From Nocardiopsis sinuspersici (lineage in GTDB: Bacteria > Actinomycetota > Actinomycetes > Streptosporangiales > Streptosporangiaceae): DNA of 64,000 nt. Where the stretch lies: positions 496,001 to 560,000 of the forward strand of contig VWVT01000002.1 of assembly GCA_008638415.1 (NCBI GenBank), read 5' to 3'. The notes beneath the pieces are model-generated. The model made no database searches, was not told the origin of the DNA, and saw only the letters and a program-made list of their open reading frames with translations. The position numbers and the translations under genes were made by a program. Shown here one piece after another: positions 63,360 through 64,000 of this stretch (within the stretch, counting starts at the first letter, position 1; the number at the start of each line of letters is the position of its first letter).

Positions 63360-63620
63360 GACACCGGAGGACTCCTTCGGGGGACACCCGACAGTCTGCC
63401 CCAGTTCCGGAGCGGACGTGCCACGAACGGGTTCGCGCGCGCCCGCGGGGGAACATCCGACCACGGGAGTGTGTCGTCCGTACCCCCGTTGGGCGAACAC
63501 CTGACTCCGTACCGCCCCCGGGGTCGCCCCTGGTCCCCGACACACCACACAATGCGGTCATCCCCCCATAAGACCGTTCCGTCATGCCCCGTGACCGAGT
63601 CCGCCCTCGGAGCCAGCCAT

Positions 63621-64000
63621 ATGTTCACAGCACCCGCCCGGACCGGACGCCGGTTCCGTCCCGAGGTCCAGGGGCTGCGCGCCGTCGCCGTCCTGCTCGT
63701 CCTCGTCTACCACCTGAACCCCGCCCTGCTTCCGGGCGGATACGTCGGCGTCGACGTCTTCTTCGTGATCTCCGGCTTCCTCATCACGTCCTTGCTGTAC
63801 CGCGAGGCCGGCGAGCACGGCCGGGTGTCGATCAGCGGTTTCTACGTGCGCCGGGTGCGGCGGCTCCTTCCCGCCGCGACCACGGTGCTGCTGACCACCG
63901 GCGTCGTCGCGTTCTTCGTCCTTCCTGTGACCCGTCTGGCCGACACCGCCTGGCAGCTGGTGGCCTCGGCCGCATACGTGGAGAACCTCTACCTGGCCCG
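63621..64000 (+). CDS. Acyltransferase family 3 protein (OafA-like), 5' part
   Basis: Open from ATG 63621 to the right edge, 126 full codons. The start FRPEVQGLRAVAVLLVLVYH and GGYVGVDVFFVISGFLITSLL are the classical first two helices of acyltransferase 3 proteins, with the catalytic His in VYHLNP. Next come SGFYVRRVRRLLPAATTVLL and further hydrophobic sequence. These integral membrane enzymes O-acylate surface sugars. GGAG lies eight bases before the ATG; an in-frame GTG at 63591 is less likely. The C-terminal part (possibly an SGNH domain) is outside. Confidence 0.93.
   Translation, partial: MFTAPARTGRRFRPEVQGLRAVAVLLVLVYHLNPALLPGGYVGVDVFFVISGFLITSLLYREAGEHGRVSISGFYVRRVRRLLPAATTVLLTTGVVAFFVLPVTRLADTAWQLVASAAYVENLYLA

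Noticed and set aside
1..64000. CRISPR arrays, insertion sequences, prophage genes, rRNA
   Set aside because: Scanned for regular repeats, transposase motifs and phage proteins; none was seen.

Overview
The window is chromosomal DNA of a high-GC actinomycete. The signs are very GC-rich coding sequence with G/C at almost every third codon position, frequent GTG (and one TTG) starts, a DasR-type operator before an N-acetylhexosaminidase, a subtilisin-inhibitor-like (SSI) protein, DUF2510/DUF6457 proteins and STAND/TPR regulators. The overall set recalls Nocardiopsaceae (Nocardiopsis-like), but that assignment is recall and inference, not a search. No transposase, phage gene or CRISPR array was seen.

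Layout. 0-6.5 kb: a minus-strand surface-glycan block with a membrane-tethered methyltransferase-like protein and three GT2-type proteins, two of them paralogues (the last runs off the left edge). 6.5-7.5 kb: a gene-free divergent spacer with a perfect 36-bp palindrome. 7.5-19 kb: metabolism, namely superoxide dismutase, a MocR regulator, divergent biotin genes (bioD-bioA against bioF), an SGNH hydrolase, ornithine aminotransferase and an acyl-CoA synthetase. 19-22 kb: a DUF368 (PopT) gene next to a DedA (UptA) gene, both polyprenyl-phosphate transporter families, then a TPP riboswitch and thiD. 22-31 kb: an AGCS symporter, two GT4 glycosyltransferases, an aminotransferase divergent from a LysR regulator, a small coiled-coil protein and a DMT-type permease. 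31-35 kb: GlcNAc and phosphate scavenging, with a GH20 hexosaminidase under a near-perfect dre site, a D-amino-acid lyase-like gene under weaker dre-like sites, and a secreted glycerophosphodiesterase under a PHO-box-like repeat. 35-45 kb: a secreted acidic protein, gamma-glutamyltransferase, an NlpC/P60 hydrolase, a Pol I-like polymerase, a 2-hydroxyacid dehydrogenase, a TrmH-type methyltransferase and the SSI-like protein. 45-53.7 kb: two tandem substrate-binding plus VWA paralogues, an amidase-fold protein with apparently lost zinc ligands, a DUF2510 membrane protein with 14 T-x-x-hydrophobic motifs, and oligoribonuclease.

53.7-63.4 kb is the accessory part. It follows tRNA-His and holds a small membrane gene with foreign-looking codon use, a hypothetical gene, an oxidoreductase, a frameshifted Imm21-like immunity gene, a small ORF ending in the tail of an ABC ATPase, an SMI1/KNR4-like gene with two frameshifts, and a 1079-residue STAND NTPase with an N-terminal pair of membrane helices and a TPR-like C-terminus. 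I read this as a decaying immunity/conflict locus beside an intact membrane-tethered STAND protein. The right edge holds the start of an acyltransferase-3 gene.

Most starts were chosen by Shine-Dalgarno sequence and by where family similarity begins. Family names rest on motif recognition from memory; no database was searched.
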